Assembly: GCA_005879605.1 (NCBI GenBank)
Contig: VBKE01000312.1
Location: 1 to 32,865 of the forward strand
Direction of reading: 5' to 3'
DNA length: 32,865 nt
Source: Deltaproteobacteria bacterium
GTDB lineage: Bacteria > Desulfobacterota > Binatia > UBA9968
Part shown: positions 7,810-18,124 of the stretch, piece by piece
Layout: the number at the start of each line of letters is the position of its first letter
Numbering within the stretch: position 1 is the first letter of the stretch
Program-made: the position numbers and the translations under genes
Notes under the pieces: model-generated
What the model saw: only the letters and a program-made list of their open reading frames with translations
The model's database searches: none
Told to the model about the DNA's origin: nothing

Positions 7810-8560
7810 TTCCCGCGTGCCACGGCAGCAGTAATCCGTGAAGGAAATTGAAAAGCTGATTGAGAACGTAGCCGAGAATCGCCAGTGATAACATCCCGGC
7901 ATACATCTGGCTCACTCTGAATCTTCTCTGGGAATCCAGAATGAAATAGCCGATCCCGTCGGTACTCCCCACCATCTCGGAAATAACGACCAGAATCAGC
8001 GTGATCGGCAAGCTCACCCTCAAGCCGGTCATGATCTGCGGTGAGCACACGGGCAGGATGACCTGCCGGATGATTTTTCCTTGAGACAGCCCGAACGTCC
8101 TCGCCGTATTCAACAAAACCCGATCGACCCCTCTAACGCCGTCGAGGGTGTTAAGAAGTATCGGCCAAGCGCAGGAGAAAAAAATCACAAAGACCTTCAT
8201 CTCGTCTTCCAAGCCGAAGAACAACATCGCCACCGGGATGATCACAGGCGGCGGAATCGGACGAACCATTTCAATGACCACTTCCAGTGCCCGATGGACT
8301 CGATCGAACAACCCCATGAGAACTCCCAGGGGAATGAAGACGATCGCCGCCAATAGATAGCCGACCGCCGCTCTCTTGGTGCTAACGAGAATCTGCAGCG
8401 GTATCTGTCCGGAGGAAACCAGAGACCAAAATGAAATGAAAATCTTACTCAAAGGCGGAACGATCAACGGGTTTACCAACTCTGCCTGTGCGATCAGCTC
8501 CCAAACCACCAGCAACGCAAGCAAGAAAAGGACGCCGTTGAGTTTAGATTCCCGAATCAT
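7799..8560 (-). CDS. ABC importer permease (SsuC/TauC type), second of a pair
   Basis: This inner-membrane permease of the BPD_transp_1 family is about 253 residues from ATG 8560. It has about six helices and the EAA loop (TARTFGLSQGKIIRQVILP) that contacts the ATPase. The frame extends to 8596, but the upstream permease ends with a TGA overlapping this ATG (ATGA at 8557-8560). That coupled start also places MIRESKLNG just before helix 1, so 8560 is preferred. Together with the next permease it probably forms the heterodimeric channel of the importer. The final codons and stop come from the adjoining palindromic repeat, so the exact C-terminus (WHAGRME) may vary between strains. Confidence 0.92.
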   Translation of the reverse strand: MIRESKLNGVLFLLALLVVWELIAQAELVNPLIVPPLSKIFISFWSLVSSGQIPLQILVSTKRAAVGYLLAAIVFIPLGVLMGLFDRVHRALEVVIEMVRPIPPPVIIPVAMLFFGLEDEMKVFVIFFSCAWPILLNTLDGVRGVDRVLLNTARTFGLSQGKIIRQVILPVCSPQIMTGLRVSLPITLILVVISEMVGSTDGIGYFILDSQRRFRVSQMYAGMLSLAILGYVLNQLFNFLHGLLLPWHAGRME

Positions 8561-9339
8561 GAGACCGTTTCCCTTGCGATCATCCCCCGGCGCCATTTCA
8601 TCGCCTTCCCTTCCAAACCAAGGAACAAGCGATTGAGCGCGTAACCCAGACCGGCCACGAGAATAATCCCCGCGTACATGTTACGGCTGTTCATAGAGCG
8701 TTCTTCATCGAGGATAAAAAATCCCAGTCCTTTGCTTCCCGCCACCATCTCCGCTGTGGTGACGAGGATCAGCGCGATGGCCAAGCCGATGCGCAATCCC
8801 GTGACGACATAGGGCGAAGCCGCCGGCAGGACGATTCGCTGCAGAATGCGCCATCGACTCAGACCGAAGGTTTTACCGGTAGCGACTAATGTCCGGTCGA
8901 TATGTCTGACCCCATCGACGGTATTGATCAGTATGGGCCACATAGTCGCGTAGACCGTCACGGCCACGATCATGCTATTCCCAATACCCAAAAGCAGAAT
9001 GGCAACGGGGATAATCGCCACTGACGGCATCGGCCGCAGCAACTCGATCAAGATGTCCAGTAGACTGTGAATGACCCGAAAATAACCCAGGATGATTCCC
9101 ACGCTCACGGCGACCAGCGCGGCGATGAAGTAGCCCGCCATAAATCGCGCCAGTGTGGTGAGCAGATGATTCACGATCTCGCCGGACACAAACGTTTGCG
9201 CGAGCGCGATGACGACTTGGCTCACGGGCGGAAAATAAAGCTGCAATCGAGGATTCGTTCGGGAGCCGTATTCCCAGAAGAGAAGTATCGCGGCGAAGAT
9301 CAACCAGCCCGTCCAGTTGAATTTTTTGGAATCGCTCAC
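8557..9339 (-). CDS. ABC importer permease (SsuC/TauC type), first of a pair
   Basis: A 260-residue inner-membrane permease of the nitrate/sulfonate/taurine/pyrimidine-precursor importer class. It has six hydrophobic segments and an EAA-type coupling loop ([23 protein letters not shown]). It overlaps the ATPase gene upstream by 4 nt (9336-9339) and the second permease downstream by 4 nt, indicating one translationally coupled operon. The two permeases are clearly homologous ([16 protein letters not shown], VDGVR-DR motifs in both), suggesting an old duplication that now gives a heterodimer. Confidence 0.94.
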   Translation of the reverse strand: MSDSKKFNWTGWLIFAAILLFWEYGSRTNPRLQLYFPPVSQVVIALAQTFVSGEIVNHLLTTLARFMAGYFIAALVAVSVGIILGYFRVIHSLLDILIELLRPMPSVAIIPVAILLLGIGNSMIVAVTVYATMWPILINTVDGVRHIDRTLVATGKTFGLSRWRILQRIVLPAASPYVVTGLRIGLAIALILVTTAEMVAGSKGLGFFILDEERSMNSRNMYAGIILVAGLGYALNRLFLGLEGKAMKWRRGMIARETVS

Positions 9340-10112
9340 AGCGGCCCGTGGTTGCTGATCCCTTGGTAGATGTGGTTCCGGAGTTCCATAAAGCGGCCTT
9401 CCGCTCGCGTCGTTACCTGATCACGTGGACGAGGAAAATCGATTCGCAGCTCTTCGACGATGCGCGATGGCCGGCGACTCAAAACCCAAATGCGGTCTGA
9501 GAGGTAGATGGCTTCTTCGATGTCGTGGGTAATAAAAAGAATCGTGGTTCGCAGTTCAGCCCACAATCTGAGGAGCGTATCCTCCAGTTCCAATCGCGTG
9601 AGCGCGTCCAGCGAGCCAAAGGGCTCATCCATCAGCAGAACCTCGGGTTCGTAGGCCAGCGCCCGCGCGATGGCGACCCGCTGCTGCATGCCGCCCGAGA
9701 GCTCCCACGGATAATGATTTTCGAATCCCTTCAGGCCGACCAGATCGATCAGAGACCTGGCTTTGATCTCAGCATCGCGGGAACGGCTTCGCCGCGCCTC
9801 GAGACCAAAGCGCACGTTGCCCAGCACGGAACGCCAGGCGAAAAGGGATTTGTTGAATTCCTGAAATACGAGGACGAGATTGGGCGGCGGGCCGCTGACC
9901 TCTCGCCCGTTCACAATGATTTTGCCGGTGCTTGGAACGGTGAGCCCGGCAATGGACATGAGCAAGGTGGTCTTGCCGCAACCGGACGGGCCGACGAAGG
10001 AAACAAACTCTCCGGACTCGATCTGACAAGAGATGTTTTCAATCGCCACGGTCGTCTCGCCGCCGAGCTGGCGATAACTTTTAGAAAGCCGTTGAACCTC
10101 TAGGATGGGCAT
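9336..10112 (-). CDS. ABC importer ATPase (SsuB/TauB type)
   Basis: A 258-residue cytoplasmic nucleotide-binding subunit. All motifs are present: Walker [11 protein letters not shown] (41-50), Q-loop Q84, signature [10 protein letters not shown] (138-147), Walker [10 protein letters not shown] (158-166) with D-loop SLDAL, and a switch His in FITHDIEEA. It energises the two downstream permeases. The ATG at 10112 has no obvious ribosome-binding site and lies 73 bp after the binding-protein gene, a gap that holds a palindromic repeat. That repeat could attenuate expression of the membrane part relative to the binding protein. Confidence 0.96.
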   Translation of the reverse strand: MPILEVQRLSKSYRQLGGETTVAIENISCQIESGEFVSFVGPSGCGKTTLLMSIAGLTVPSTGKIIVNGREVSGPPPNLVLVFQEFNKSLFAWRSVLGNVRFGLEARRSRSRDAEIKARSLIDLVGLKGFENHYPWELSGGMQQRVAIARALAYEPEVLLMDEPFGSLDALTRLELEDTLLRLWAELRTTILFITHDIEEAIYLSDRIWVLSRRPSRIVEELRIDFPRPRDQVTTRAEGRFMELRNHIYQGISNHGPL

Positions 10113-10140
10113 GAACCGATAATCAACGGGTCGCGGAAAA

Positions 10141-10180
10141 CTGGAGTACTGCCAAACCCATTACTCCATCACTCCATCAA
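10141..10180. repeat. Octamer-based palindromic repeat, copy 2 (short, within ABC operon)
   Basis: CTGGAGTACTG on the left and the octamer run ATTACTCCATCACTCCAT on the right surround CCAAACCC. This is a shortened member of the family seen at 7716-7809, 15021-15095 and 32594-32670. It lies between the binding-protein gene and the ATPase gene of one operon. Confidence 0.7.
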
Positions 10181-10185
10181 CCGGT

Positions 10186-11148
10186 TTACGCCTTGGGCGC
10201 CAGCTCACTAACGACCTCGTTGGCCTTGAATGCGCGCGCTATCATCTTGTATTTGGCCGTCAGATCGATGGTCCCCTGAATATCCTTTTCCGATAGTCCT
10301 TTTTCGAAAACCGGCGAGCCGATCTTCCCGGCCAGATCGGCAGGCAACCCCGCCCATTTCACCATTGAATTTCGAGTGCCCTCGGGATCGGCGTGGATGG
10401 CGTCGACGCCACGATTAATGGCCCGTATGAAAGCCTGGACCATTGCTTTGTTTTTCTGGATCCACTTTTCCGATGCGAACCAACTGGCGATTAAAAACTT
10501 GGGCATCACCTCGCCCCAAGGATTTGAGAGCACGCGGGTTTGGCCTTTTTGCACGGCGGCCGTGGCAAAGGGCTCATGGATGCTGATGGCATCGATTTTC
10601 CCCGCCCCGAGCGCGGCCTCCATCTGGGGAAAGGGCACTTCCACGAACTTCACCTTGCCGGAATTCGCGCCGTTCTTATCGATCCACGCCATGGCCATGA
10701 GGTGAACGATGTTATTCAAGGTGTTAACGGCGATGGTCTTTCCTTCGAGATCCTTGGCGCTTTTAATCGGCGAGGACTTCAGGACTTGGATGGCATGAGA
10801 TTCATTCGTCCCTTTGACGTTCGTGGCGCCGCCAGCGACGAGCTTAAAATCGAAACCTTCCACATGCGCCTGGTAGAGGGAAATCACATTGGTCCAGCCG
10901 ATTTGCAGATCCCCGGACGTGACGCCTTGCACGATCACCGCACCACCCGCCATCGGAACGGTTTCCAGTTCCAAGCCTTCAGCTTTGAAAAAGCCTTTCT
11001 CCATCGCCACGAACATGGCGGCATTGTCGACGATTTTCATGTAGCCCAGCTTGCCTTTCGTTTGGGCAAAGCTAAGCGAGCGCAACAAGGGCAAACCGGC
11101 AACGCCGACGGCGACTCGAATGACAAATTTACGACGCGTGATGCCCAT
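10186..11148 (-). CDS. NMT1/TauA-type ABC substrate-binding protein, Tat-like signal
   Basis: A 320-residue periplasmic binding protein of the NMT1/SsuA/TauA family, first gene of the importer operon. The N-terminus has a twin-arginine motif (ITRRKFVIRV), a hydrophobic stretch and an Ala-Gln-type cleavage region (SFAQT), so Tat export is likely. The mature domain shows the family pattern: KLGYMKIVDNAAMFVAMEKG near the start, then GLELETVPM, then the SAKDLEGKTIAVN hinge. GGGAGG lies a few bases upstream of ATG 11148. Substrates of this family include sulfonates, nitrate, pyrimidine precursors, phthalate and other aromatics; none can be assigned here. Confidence 0.94.
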   Translation of the reverse strand: MGITRRKFVIRVAVGVAGLPLLRSLSFAQTKGKLGYMKIVDNAAMFVAMEKGFFKAEGLELETVPMAGGAVIVQGVTSGDLQIGWTNVISLYQAHVEGFDFKLVAGGATNVKGTNESHAIQVLKSSPIKSAKDLEGKTIAVNTLNNIVHLMAMAWIDKNGANSGKVKFVEVPFPQMEAALGAGKIDAISIHEPFATAAVQKGQTRVLSNPWGEVMPKFLIASWFASEKWIQKNKAMVQAFIRAINRGVDAIHADPEGTRNSMVKWAGLPADLAGKIGSPVFEKGLSEKDIQGTIDLTAKYKMIARAFKANEVVSELAPKA

Positions 11149-11466
11149 GCCACACCTCCCAGGAAACTTTTATCCGGTGGAATTTTCGCCCAACGCTAGC
11201 GGCTTACATCGGGAACGTCAAGGGTTAATTGGTTTATTCAAGCGCTGGTATTTCGTCATCGCTAAATACCGATCTAAGACCCGTCTTCCTTCTTTTTTCC
11301 GGCCGAACTATGACATAGTAGAAAGCGCGGGCAGCAAAACAGCCGAGGACGACGAGCCATATAGATAAGGTGAACACCCAGGTATCCATATAATCAATAT
11401 GCAAAGACCTAAGGTACCGCTGACTCCCCTGATAAGGTACGCTAGTATTCGCAGGGAGCAATTATT
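11149..11466. other. Divergent intergenic space, 318 bp
   Basis: This space lies between the ABC operon (leftward) and the CBS-domain gene (rightward). Apart from the low-confidence small membrane ORF described separately, I recognise no RNA gene, operator palindrome or riboswitch. A CTGACT-N17-TAGTAT pair at 11420-11448 faces the CBS gene but would leave too short a leader. Confidence 0.5.
11234..11389 (-). CDS. Possible 51-aa single-pass membrane protein
   Basis: The frame from ATG 11389 encodes 51 residues: a short N-terminus, one hydrophobic helix (WVFTLSIWLVVLGCFAARAF), then a positively charged stretch (RPEKRRK) and an acidic tail. This is the topology expected of a small inner-membrane protein with a cytoplasmic C-terminus. 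The frame remains open to a TTG at 11461. The ribosome-binding site is poor and I recognise no family. It is equally possible that this is chance. Confidence 0.3.
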   Translation of the reverse strand: MDTWVFTLSIWLVVLGCFAARAFYYVIVRPEKRRKTGLRSVFSDDEIPALE

Positions 11467-11910
11467 ATGAAAAAGTACAAAAAGATTCCTTACGTCGGAT
11501 CCGTCATGACCCCTTTCCCCTATTTCGTGGACACGGATGACGAGGTTGCAGAAGTGGAGCGCTTGATGGACGAGCACCAAATCCGTCATGTTCCCGTGCA
11601 GCAGGATGGTCGAGTTGTCGGAATCGTTTCAGAACGAAACCTGTATCGCTTACTCGATCGGTTCTTGCCGAATATAGATAAGGCTCATCTCCGAGCCCGC
11701 GACATAATGCTTGATGAGCCTTATATCGTTGCCTTCGACACGCCCCTGAACGAGGTCGCTCTTGAGATGGCAAAGCGTCATCTCGGGTCCGCCATCGTTC
11801 TTCATCATGAAAAGCTCGCAGGCATCCTGTCTGCAACGGATATCTGTCGTATTTTGGCCGAGATACTCGATTCTGAATTTTCCCCTGGCACTGGAGATGA
11901 CGCGGCATAA
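11467..11910 (+). CDS. CBS-domain pair protein
   Basis: A 147-residue protein made almost entirely of two CBS motifs (about residues 13-68 and 78-137). Each begins with a VMTP/IMLDEP-type segment and ends with a GIVSERNLYRLL or GILSATDICRIL strand-helix. CBS pairs bind adenosyl ligands (AMP, ATP, SAM) and act as energy or redox sensors. No catalytic domain is attached, so it is probably a stand-alone regulator. AGGGAG at 11453-11458 lies 8 nt before ATG 11467. The following gene, an arginine decarboxylase, is on the same strand but 271 bp away, so a functional link is only a guess. Confidence 0.9.
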   Translation: MKKYKKIPYVGSVMTPFPYFVDTDDEVAEVERLMDEHQIRHVPVQQDGRVVGIVSERNLYRLLDRFLPNIDKAHLRARDIMLDEPYIVAFDTPLNEVALEMAKRHLGSAIVLHHEKLAGILSATDICRILAEILDSEFSPGTGDDAA

Positions 11911-11975
11911 CCACTCACGTATTCGCTTCCAGGTGGCTTGGCGCAACGGTAACGTTGTCGAGATATGCTCTACGA

Positions 11976-12069
11976 TCTTATCTCTACTGAAGGTAGAGAC
12001 TGAGCGAACGCCCCTTTGGGTCACATGATTCGGACAGCTAAACACCACCACTCTGGCAATCCTGGCCAT
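11976..12069 (-). pseudogene. N-terminal remnant of a REP-associated (Y1/HUH) transposase
   Basis: Reading leftward from ATG 12069, the peptide begins MARIARVVVFSCPNHVTQRG and continues to about FSRDK. This closely resembles the start of TnpA_REP/RAYT Y1 transposases (MARxxRxVxPGxPHHVTQRGNR). After about 31 codons the similarity ends and the frame runs antisense into the CBS gene, so most of the gene, including the catalytic Tyr, is gone. These transposases are typically single-copy and linked to short palindromic intergenic repeats, which are plentiful in this window. Confidence 0.7.
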
Positions 12070-12181
12070 GCGGTGCAAGCTAATCGCCGTCCGTCATTCG
12101 AGTCAAAGAAAATGAGTATTATGTCGCTAAAACAAAAATTTTTCTTGCCAGCTGACTCCAAGCATATTAACATGACCGACA

Positions 12182-13081
12182 ATGGTGCCGAACAAAGTTT
12201 TTTTCACCAAAGGAGTCGGTGTTCATAAAGAGAGACTGGCCTCCTTTGAGCTGGCGCTGAGGGCCGCCGGCGTGGCCCACTGCAATTTAGTTCTCGTCTC
12301 CAGCATCTATCCCCCAGGCTGCAAGATTATCTCCAAGGAGGAAGGATTGAAGCTCTTGCGCCCCGGCGAGATTGTCTTTGCGGTTTATGATCGGGAAAGT
12401 AACAACGAGCCAAATCGTCTGGTTGCAGCGTCCGTCGGGTTGGCGATCCCTTCTGATTCTTCCATGCATGGTTATCTTTCCGAGCATCATTCATTTGGTG
12501 AAACCGATGAAAGAGCAGGGGAATATGCCGAAGACCTTGCCGCCAGCATGCTCGCGACCACCTTGGGGATTGAATTCAATCCAGAATTGGACTGGGACGA
12601 GCGGGAGGATCTTTTTAAGATGTCAGGGAAGATCGTCCGTACGAGCAACATCACTCAGTCCGCTGTCGGCAACAAAGATGGACTCTGGACGACTGTCTTC
12701 GCGGCAGCAGTTTTTATCAACGAAGATAACTTGTCTGTTGAGAGCGGAAAGTCTCAAGGGGACGCGGCTTCCGGCAATGAAGATGCGAACCGGGACGAAA
12801 CATCAAGACCAGTTCCAGAAGCTCGCGAGCCCGCAGCTCGCCAGCCTGAGGAGCCAACCAAACACCACCCCGCCGGCAGCGACGAGAAAGCCGCGCACCC
12901 TGCTCCCGCCGGACAGGGACATCACCTCAATGCAACCCGCGATCAGCAGGAAGTAACCAAAGCCGTACTTCGAGCAGCGCAACCAAGAGGTGAGCCTTCA
13001 CCACGAGGAAAGGACGCCTCCACGACCGCCGAAGACGTTGTCCTCAAAGCCGGACGCCTTAGATTTCCAAAGCCTCTTTAA
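12182..13081 (+). CDS. pdaD: Pyruvoyl-dependent arginine decarboxylase with long C-terminal tail
   Basis: Residues 1-179 match PvlArg[22 protein letters not shown] at the start, then [14 protein letters not shown] with the self-cleavage pair S40-S41 (S41 becomes the pyruvoyl group), then [14 protein letters not shown] and the C-terminal [21 protein letters not shown]. It converts arginine to agmatine and CO2, feeding polyamine synthesis or acid resistance. Family members are usually 150-195 residues. Here a further 120 residues rich in Pro, Ala, Glu, Arg and His follow with no stop, looking disordered. The tail is either a real extension or read-through into foreign sequence. ATG 12182 has no strong ribosome-binding site. 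The sequence supports the enzyme core strongly and the tail weakly. Confidence 0.92.
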   Translation: MVPNKVFFTKGVGVHKERLASFELALRAAGVAHCNLVLVSSIYPPGCKIISKEEGLKLLRPGEIVFAVYDRESNNEPNRLVAASVGLAIPSDSSMHGYLSEHHSFGETDERAGEYAEDLAASMLATTLGIEFNPELDWDEREDLFKMSGKIVRTSNITQSAVGNKDGLWTTVFAAAVFINEDNLSVESGKSQGDAASGNEDANRDETSRPVPEAREPAARQPEEPTKHHPAGSDEKAAHPAPAGQGHHLNATRDQQEVTKAVLRAAQPRGEPSPRGKDASTTAEDVVLKAGRLRFPKPL

Positions 13082-13276
13082 CGTTTTTCTTTCCCGACTT
13101 TTTATCGCCATCGCGAAAAAGCGACCCCTATTTCTTGCTCGATCCTGCTGGGCGGATCAACGGAATAGGATTACTGCCACTCGTGGATGAGTGCCGACCG
13201 GCGCATGTGAATGATGCAGCGAACGCTAGAAATTGCTAGGATAAAAACAAAACTACACCCAAGGTTGAGAGACTAA

Positions 13277-15001
13277 ATGTTTGATCCCGATCTCACTCAC
13301 TTGCGTTCGCTCCTCGCCGAGTTGGCGCCCCAAGGCCGCCCTGCGCTCCTCCCCGCCTTGCACGCCGCACAGCGATTGTATGGCTGGCTCCCCGAACCGG
13401 TTGCAGCAGAAGTGGGCCGCGCCTTGGGTGTGCCGCTCGCCGACGTGCACGGTGTCATCGATTTCTATGCGATGTTTTCTCGGCAGCCGATGGGCCGAAG
13501 CGTCGTGCGCGTGTGCAGCGCGCCCATCTGCGCCCTTGCCGGGGGCGACGCGGTGGCGGATGCTCTATGCCGCTATTTAAAGGTCGAGCCGGATGAAGTC
13601 AGCGCGGATGGTGAATTCACGATAGAGCATGCCCCGTGCCTGGGCTTGTGCGATCATGCGCCGGCGCTCCTTGTGGGCGAAGTCACTCTTGGACATGCCG
13701 AGCCCGACCAAACGGCCGGGATCTGTGCTCGAAGCGGGCAGAGAGCAGCGAGCTTTGTCGGCGGCGATATCCGCAGCCTCACGGCCAATTGCGGTCGAGG
13801 TCGTCCCACGTCTCTTGCCGACTACGGGGCTCGGGGCGGTTATTTTGGACTAAAGAAGACTTTGACGATGACGCCGGAAGATGTGATCGCTGAAGTAAAT
13901 GCTTCGGGATTAGTCGGGCGCGGCGGCGCGGCATTTCCAACCGGCGTCAAGTGGGAAGGAGCAGCCAAAGCGCCAGGTCAACCCAAGTACATCGTCTGCA
14001 ACGCCGACGAATCCGAGCCCGGGACGTTCAAAGACCGCATTCTCATGGAAGAAGACCCGCACTGCACCATCGAAGGGATGATCATTGCGGCCTATGCTGT
14101 CGGCGCGCGCCAGGGTTACATCTACGTTCGCGGCGAGTTTCCTTACGCCTTCAAGGTCATGGGCGAGGCGGTGGAGGAAGCGCGGCAGGCCGGCACCATT
14201 GGCAAAAATATCCTCGGCTCCGGATTGGATTTCGATATTGAAATGCGGCTCGGCGCCGGCGCCTATATCTGCGGCGAAGAAACCGCGCTGCTTGAATCCA
14301 TCGAGGGCAAGCGCGGCTTCCCGCGGATCAAGCCGCCGTTCCCGACTACGAACGGGCTATTCGGCAAACCCACGGTGATCAACAACGTGGAGACATTCTG
14401 TAACGTTCCCTTGATCCTCGAACGCGGCGCGGCGGAGTATCGGAAAATCGGGACGGATAAGTCGCCTGGTCCCAAGCTGTTTTGCGTGTCGGGCCAGATC
14501 GAGAGACCCGGCCTCTACGAGGTGCCATTTGGCGTCACCTTACGCCATCTGTTGTTCGATCTCGCCGGCGGACTGAAGCACGGGCGCAAGCTTCAAGCGG
14601 TGCTGTTGGGCGGCGCGGCTGGCGCATTCGCTACTGAGAAAGACCTGGACGTCATCTTGTCGTTCGAGCAGTTAAGCGCCGCAGGTCTGCCGCTCGGCTC
14701 CGGCGCAGTCATGGTCTTTGACGATACCGCAGACCTGCGCGATGTGCTGAAGCGGATGGCGCGCTTCTTTGCCGACGAAAGCTGCGGCAAATGCTATCCC
14801 TGCCAGCTCGGGACCCGCCGGCAGTATGAAATTCTCGACCGAGTCGTGTCCGGAGATCCCGCTCCCGGCGACCGCGAGCGCTTAACAGATGTCGGTTCGA
14901 CGATGACCGACGCTTCTCTCTGCGGCCTGGGCCAGACGGCTGCCACGGCGGTCCTAAGCGCAATGAAGATATGGCCGGAGATCTTTGATAGAAGAAAATA
15001 G
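13277..15001 (+). CDS. fdsB: NAD-dependent formate dehydrogenase, fused NuoE-NuoF (gamma-beta) subunit
   Basis: The 574-residue fusion carries two diaphorase modules. Residues 1-150 are NuoE/FdsG-like, a thioredoxin-fold [2Fe-2S] domain with ligands C80, C85, C121 and C125. Residues ~190-574 are NuoF/FdsB-like, with the FMN/NADH-binding loop [17 protein letters not shown] (~212-228), [14 protein letters not shown], and a [4Fe-4S] site C503-x2-C506-x2-C509 with C549. It passes electrons from the molybdopterin subunit to NAD+. In Cupriavidus- and Rhodobacter-type enzymes FdsG and FdsB are separate proteins. ATG 13277 has only a weak GAGAG upstream. The two genes downstream complete the enzyme. 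A NAD-linked hydrogenase diaphorase (HoxF-like) is the main alternative and is excluded by the formate dehydrogenase catalytic subunit in the same operon. Confidence 0.94.
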   Translation: MFDPDLTHLRSLLAELAPQGRPALLPALHAAQRLYGWLPEPVAAEVGRALGVPLADVHGVIDFYAMFSRQPMGRSVVRVCSAPICALAGGDAVADALCRYLKVEPDEVSADGEFTIEHAPCLGLCDHAPALLVGEVTLGHAEPDQTAGICARSGQRAASFVGGDIRSLTANCGRGRPTSLADYGARGGYFGLKKTLTMTPEDVIAEVNASGLVGRGGAAFPTGVKWEGAAKAPGQPKYIVCNADESEPGTFKDRILMEEDPHCTIEGMIIAAYAVGARQGYIYVRGEFPYAFKVMGEAVEEARQAGTIGKNILGSGLDFDIEMRLGAGAYICGEETALLESIEGKRGFPRIKPPFPTTNGLFGKPTVINNVETFCNVPLILERGAAEYRKIGTDKSPGPKLFCVSGQIERPGLYEVPFGVTLRHLLFDLAGGLKHGRKLQAVLLGGAAGAFATEKDLDVILSFEQLSAAGLPLGSGAVMVFDDTADLRDVLKRMARFFADESCGKCYPCQLGTRRQYEILDRVVSGDPAPGDRERLTDVGSTMTDASLCGLGQTAATAVLSAMKIWPEIFDRRK

Positions 15002-15020
15002 CCGACGCGTAGAGCGAAAT

Positions 15021-15095
15021 GTAGCGTTGGAGTATGGGAGTACTGGAGTGTTGGATTTAAAAGCATCACTCCATTACTCCACCACTCCAGTACTC
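15021..15095. repeat. Octamer-based palindromic repeat, copy 3 (inside formate dehydrogenase operon)
   Basis: The left arm has repeated TGGAGTNN-type units from GCGTTGGAGTATGG, a central ATTTAAAAGCAT, and a right arm ATCACTCCATTACTCCACCA ending CTCCAGTACT. It begins with the same GAGCGAAATGNNGCGTTGGAGTA flank as the copy at 32594, which defines the element's left edge. It separates the diaphorase gene from the ferredoxin-subunit gene and ends just before the AGAGGA ribosome-binding site at 15096-15101. Confidence 0.85.
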
Positions 15096-15111
15096 AGAGG
15101 ATTCAATCGTT

Positions 15112-15809
15112 ATGGCTAATATCACACTCACTATCGACGGCGATTCTGTCGCCGTGTCTACAGGAACGACGATCCTCAAGGCCGCACAGCAGCTCGGCCG
15201 GCATATTCCGACCATTTGCTATCACGACCACTGTACGGCTAATGGCCTCTGCCGCATCTGCGTGGTTGAAGTTAATGGGGTAAAGCCGCTGGTTCCTGCG
15301 TGCCTGACTCCGGTGCGTGAAGGAATCAAAGTCTCTACCTCGAGCGTTAGAGCTGAGCGCAGCCGCCGGACCATCCTCGAGATGCTCGCCTCTGCTGTGG
15401 ATCTCTCTCAGGCGCCGGAGATCGAGAGACTTATGGGCGAATATCATGCCGATCACAGGCGCTTTCCCGAGGCGGAGCGGCGCGAGTATCCGGTCCTCGA
15501 CGATAACCCGATGTATATCCGCGATTACTCCAAGTGCATCCTGTGCTGGCGCTGTGTTCAGGTGTGCGCTGACGACGCGCAGTTTACCTACGCGATCAAC
15601 TTCAAAGGCCGCGGTTTTGAAACCAGCATCGGCACATTCTTCGACAAGCCCATGCCTGAAACCAGCTGCGTATTTTGCGGCCAGTGCGTGGGGGTCTGCC
15701 CCACCGGCGCGCTCAAGCCCAAGCGCGAGTCGCTCCTTGAGCAGGGACTGAGCTTAGATGAAATTATGCAGGCGACGAAGAGCGAAAAAAAGAAACGCAG
15801 GAAATCGCC

Positions 15810-15813
<4 letters not shown>
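15112..15813 (+). CDS. Formate dehydrogenase ferredoxin-type subunit (HoxU / NuoG N-terminus-like)
   Basis: This 233-residue iron-sulfur protein wires the catalytic subunit to the diaphorase. Residues 1-75 are a [2Fe-2S] ferredoxin domain with ligands C36, C47, C50 and C64. Residues 138-200 hold two [4Fe-4S] clusters: C142/C145/C148/C152 and C186/C189/C192/C196. The region between (about 80-120), where NuoG and FdsA carry a His-Cys3 [4Fe-4S] cluster, contains no Cys at all, so that cluster appears to be missing. In FdsA-type enzymes this module is fused to the catalytic subunit; here it is separate. A Lys/Arg-rich tail ends the protein. It overlaps the next gene by 4 nt (15810-15813). Confidence 0.93.
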
Positions 15814-17972
<2,159 letters not shown>

Positions 17973-18124
17973 CGGCAATTAATCAGTACTATCGGAAAAA
18001 AATACTTCATTGAGGACGGCTACGCCATTTTAAACCGTCCGTCGTCTGGCACGATTTACCTTGGAACGACCGGGTTCCGTTGCGCGGCTGAGTTTTAGCT
18101 CCGCTCGAAAAATCGGAGGTAATT

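Noticed and set aside
10540..11199. 219-codon plus-strand frame
   Set aside because: It is antisense to the Tat-exported binding protein, whose signal peptide and family pattern are clear.
11650..12078. Full 142-codon minus-strand frame containing the transposase start
   Set aside because: Only the first ~31 codons resemble a transposase. The rest is antisense to the CBS gene, so the full frame was not called as a gene.
18014..18040. GGACGG...CCGTCC inverted repeat after the formate dehydrogenase operon
   Set aside because: Only a 6-bp stem with a 15-nt loop and no T-run; too weak to call a terminator.
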